Shown here: in pieces, positions 63,533-64,000 of the stretch
Layout: the number at the start of each line of letters is the position of its first letter
How positions within the stretch are numbered: position 1 is the stretch's first letter
Assembly (NCBI RefSeq): GCF_036237315.1
Contig: NZ_CP108358.1
Location: forward strand, 1-64,000
Direction: 5' to 3'
DNA: 64,000 bases
DNA from: Streptomyces sp. NBC_01351
GTDB taxonomy: Bacteria; Actinomycetota; Actinomycetes; Streptomycetales; Streptomycetaceae
Notes under the pieces: model-generated
Seen by the model: the letters and a program-made list of their open reading frames with translations, nothing else
Database searches by the model: none
What the model was told of the DNA's origin: nothing
Program-made: the position numbers and the translations under genes

Positions 63533-64000
63533 GTGGCCTTGCACGCCGCGGTCACGCTCGTCAGGGAATCCGAAATTCCGCTGACGTCGCAGATCCAGCG
63601 ATTCATCAAGAAGGAGGTGACCGAGGGAATTCTGCACCCCGGCACCCGGCTGCCCTCCAGCCGCCGTCTCGCCGACGACCTCGGCGTCTCGCGCAGCGTC
63701 GTGGTGGAGGCGTACGGACAACTCGTCGCGGAGGGCTACCTGGAGGCCGTCCAGGGCGCGGGAACGCAGGTCGTGCGCCATCTCGACCGCACCGCGCCCG
63801 CGGCTCCCGTGCCCTCGCTGCTGGCCGACGGGCACACCGCCCGCCGGGACCCGCCGGTCCGCTGGGACCTGCGCCCCGGCGGGGGCAACGTTCCCGACTT
63901 CCCGCGCCGCGAATGGCTCGCCTGCTACCAGCGGGCCCTGCACGCGGCCGACCCGGCCGGCCTCGACTACCCGCCGCTCGCGGGAGACTCCCGGCTGCGC
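63533..64000 (+). CDS. MocR/PdxR-type regulator, 3' end outside the window
   Basis: First 156 codons only. The GntR winged helix (LTSQIQRFIKKEVTEGILHPGTRLPSSRRLADDLGVSRSVVVEAYGQLVAEGYLEAVQGAGTQV) is followed by a linker and the beginning of an aminotransferase-like domain (VRWDLRPGGGNVPDFPRREWLACYQRAL). MocR proteins bind PLP and often control PLP, GABA or amino-acid genes. GTG start with AGGAG. It begins 127 bases from the divergent trpD start. Confidence 0.85.
   Translation, partial: MALHAAVTLVRESEIPLTSQIQRFIKKEVTEGILHPGTRLPSSRRLADDLGVSRSVVVEAYGQLVAEGYLEAVQGAGTQVVRHLDRTAPAAPVPSLLADGHTARRDPPVRWDLRPGGGNVPDFPRREWLACYQRALHAADPAGLDYPPLAGDSRLR

Overview
The window reads as one end of a linear Streptomyces-type replicon. 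Evidence: very high GC, many GTG starts, ATGA/GTGA stop-start overlaps, SARP regulators, an MbtH-like protein and the GGGGCTCCGCCCC intergenic repeat. The first 200 bases are a run of nine small hairpins. On the complementary strand most have three-base GNA loops, the form known from Streptomyces telomeres, so the left edge is probably at or near a chromosome or plasmid end.

Layout. 0.3-9.4 kb: sparse subtelomeric genes: hypothetical proteins, a membrane-anchored HTH/ricin-lectin protein, a secreted NlpC/P60-like protein, a secreted phospholipase A2, a DUF4240 protein, a TIGR03086 protein, and a small HTH/membrane pair under two strong palindromes. 9.4-12.3 kb: an ABC exporter and a LuxR-type regulator. 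12.5-17.2 kb: an operon I cannot assign to any known pathway (two paralogous cupin-like proteins flanking a 92-residue protein, a 94-residue protein and an MFS exporter). 17.3-19.5 kb: a flavin monooxygenase and its divergent TetR repressor. 19.6-25.8 kb: a compact azoline-RiPP-like locus: SARP, a SagB-like N-terminal-domain protein, a two-component system, a fused ThiF/YcaO cyclodehydratase, and a 61-residue candidate precursor overlapping it.

26.1-64 kb: a nonribosomal peptide cluster. Tryptophan halogenase, flavin reductase, tryptophan 2,3-dioxygenase and formylkynurenine hydrolase should make chlorinated kynurenine. trpC and trpD would supply tryptophan. Type II-like PKS genes (ACP, KS-alpha, KS-beta, ketoreductase, DsbA-like isomerase) should make an unsaturated acyl starter. 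The 3697-residue NRPS reads C-A-T-E / C-A-T / C-(truncated A)-T-TE. Its second A domain resembles the kynurenine-activating type. Its third A domain is cut down to about 190 residues, and a free-standing A domain with an aspartate-type code probably loads that module in trans. MbtH, a PPTase, a P450 and a SyrP/TauD-type dioxygenase complete the assembly line. My inferred product is an acyl-D-residue-(chloro)kynurenine-(hydroxy)aspartate lipotripeptide, unlike any I can name. Export: DrrA/DrrB-type ABC, MacB/FtsX-type ABC and a cation/proton antiporter.

Regulation is readable from the DNA. TCAG heptamers at exactly 11-bp spacing lie upstream of mbtH, the SARP gene, the ACP and the NRPS, each followed at the same distance by a -10-like hexamer. 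A second promoter type (CTTAAG/CTTAAA 33-34 bp before TAGNNT) lies upstream of the halogenase, the free-standing A domain and trpC. A third motif (GTGAA...TCAT) marks the three starts of the RiPP-like locus.
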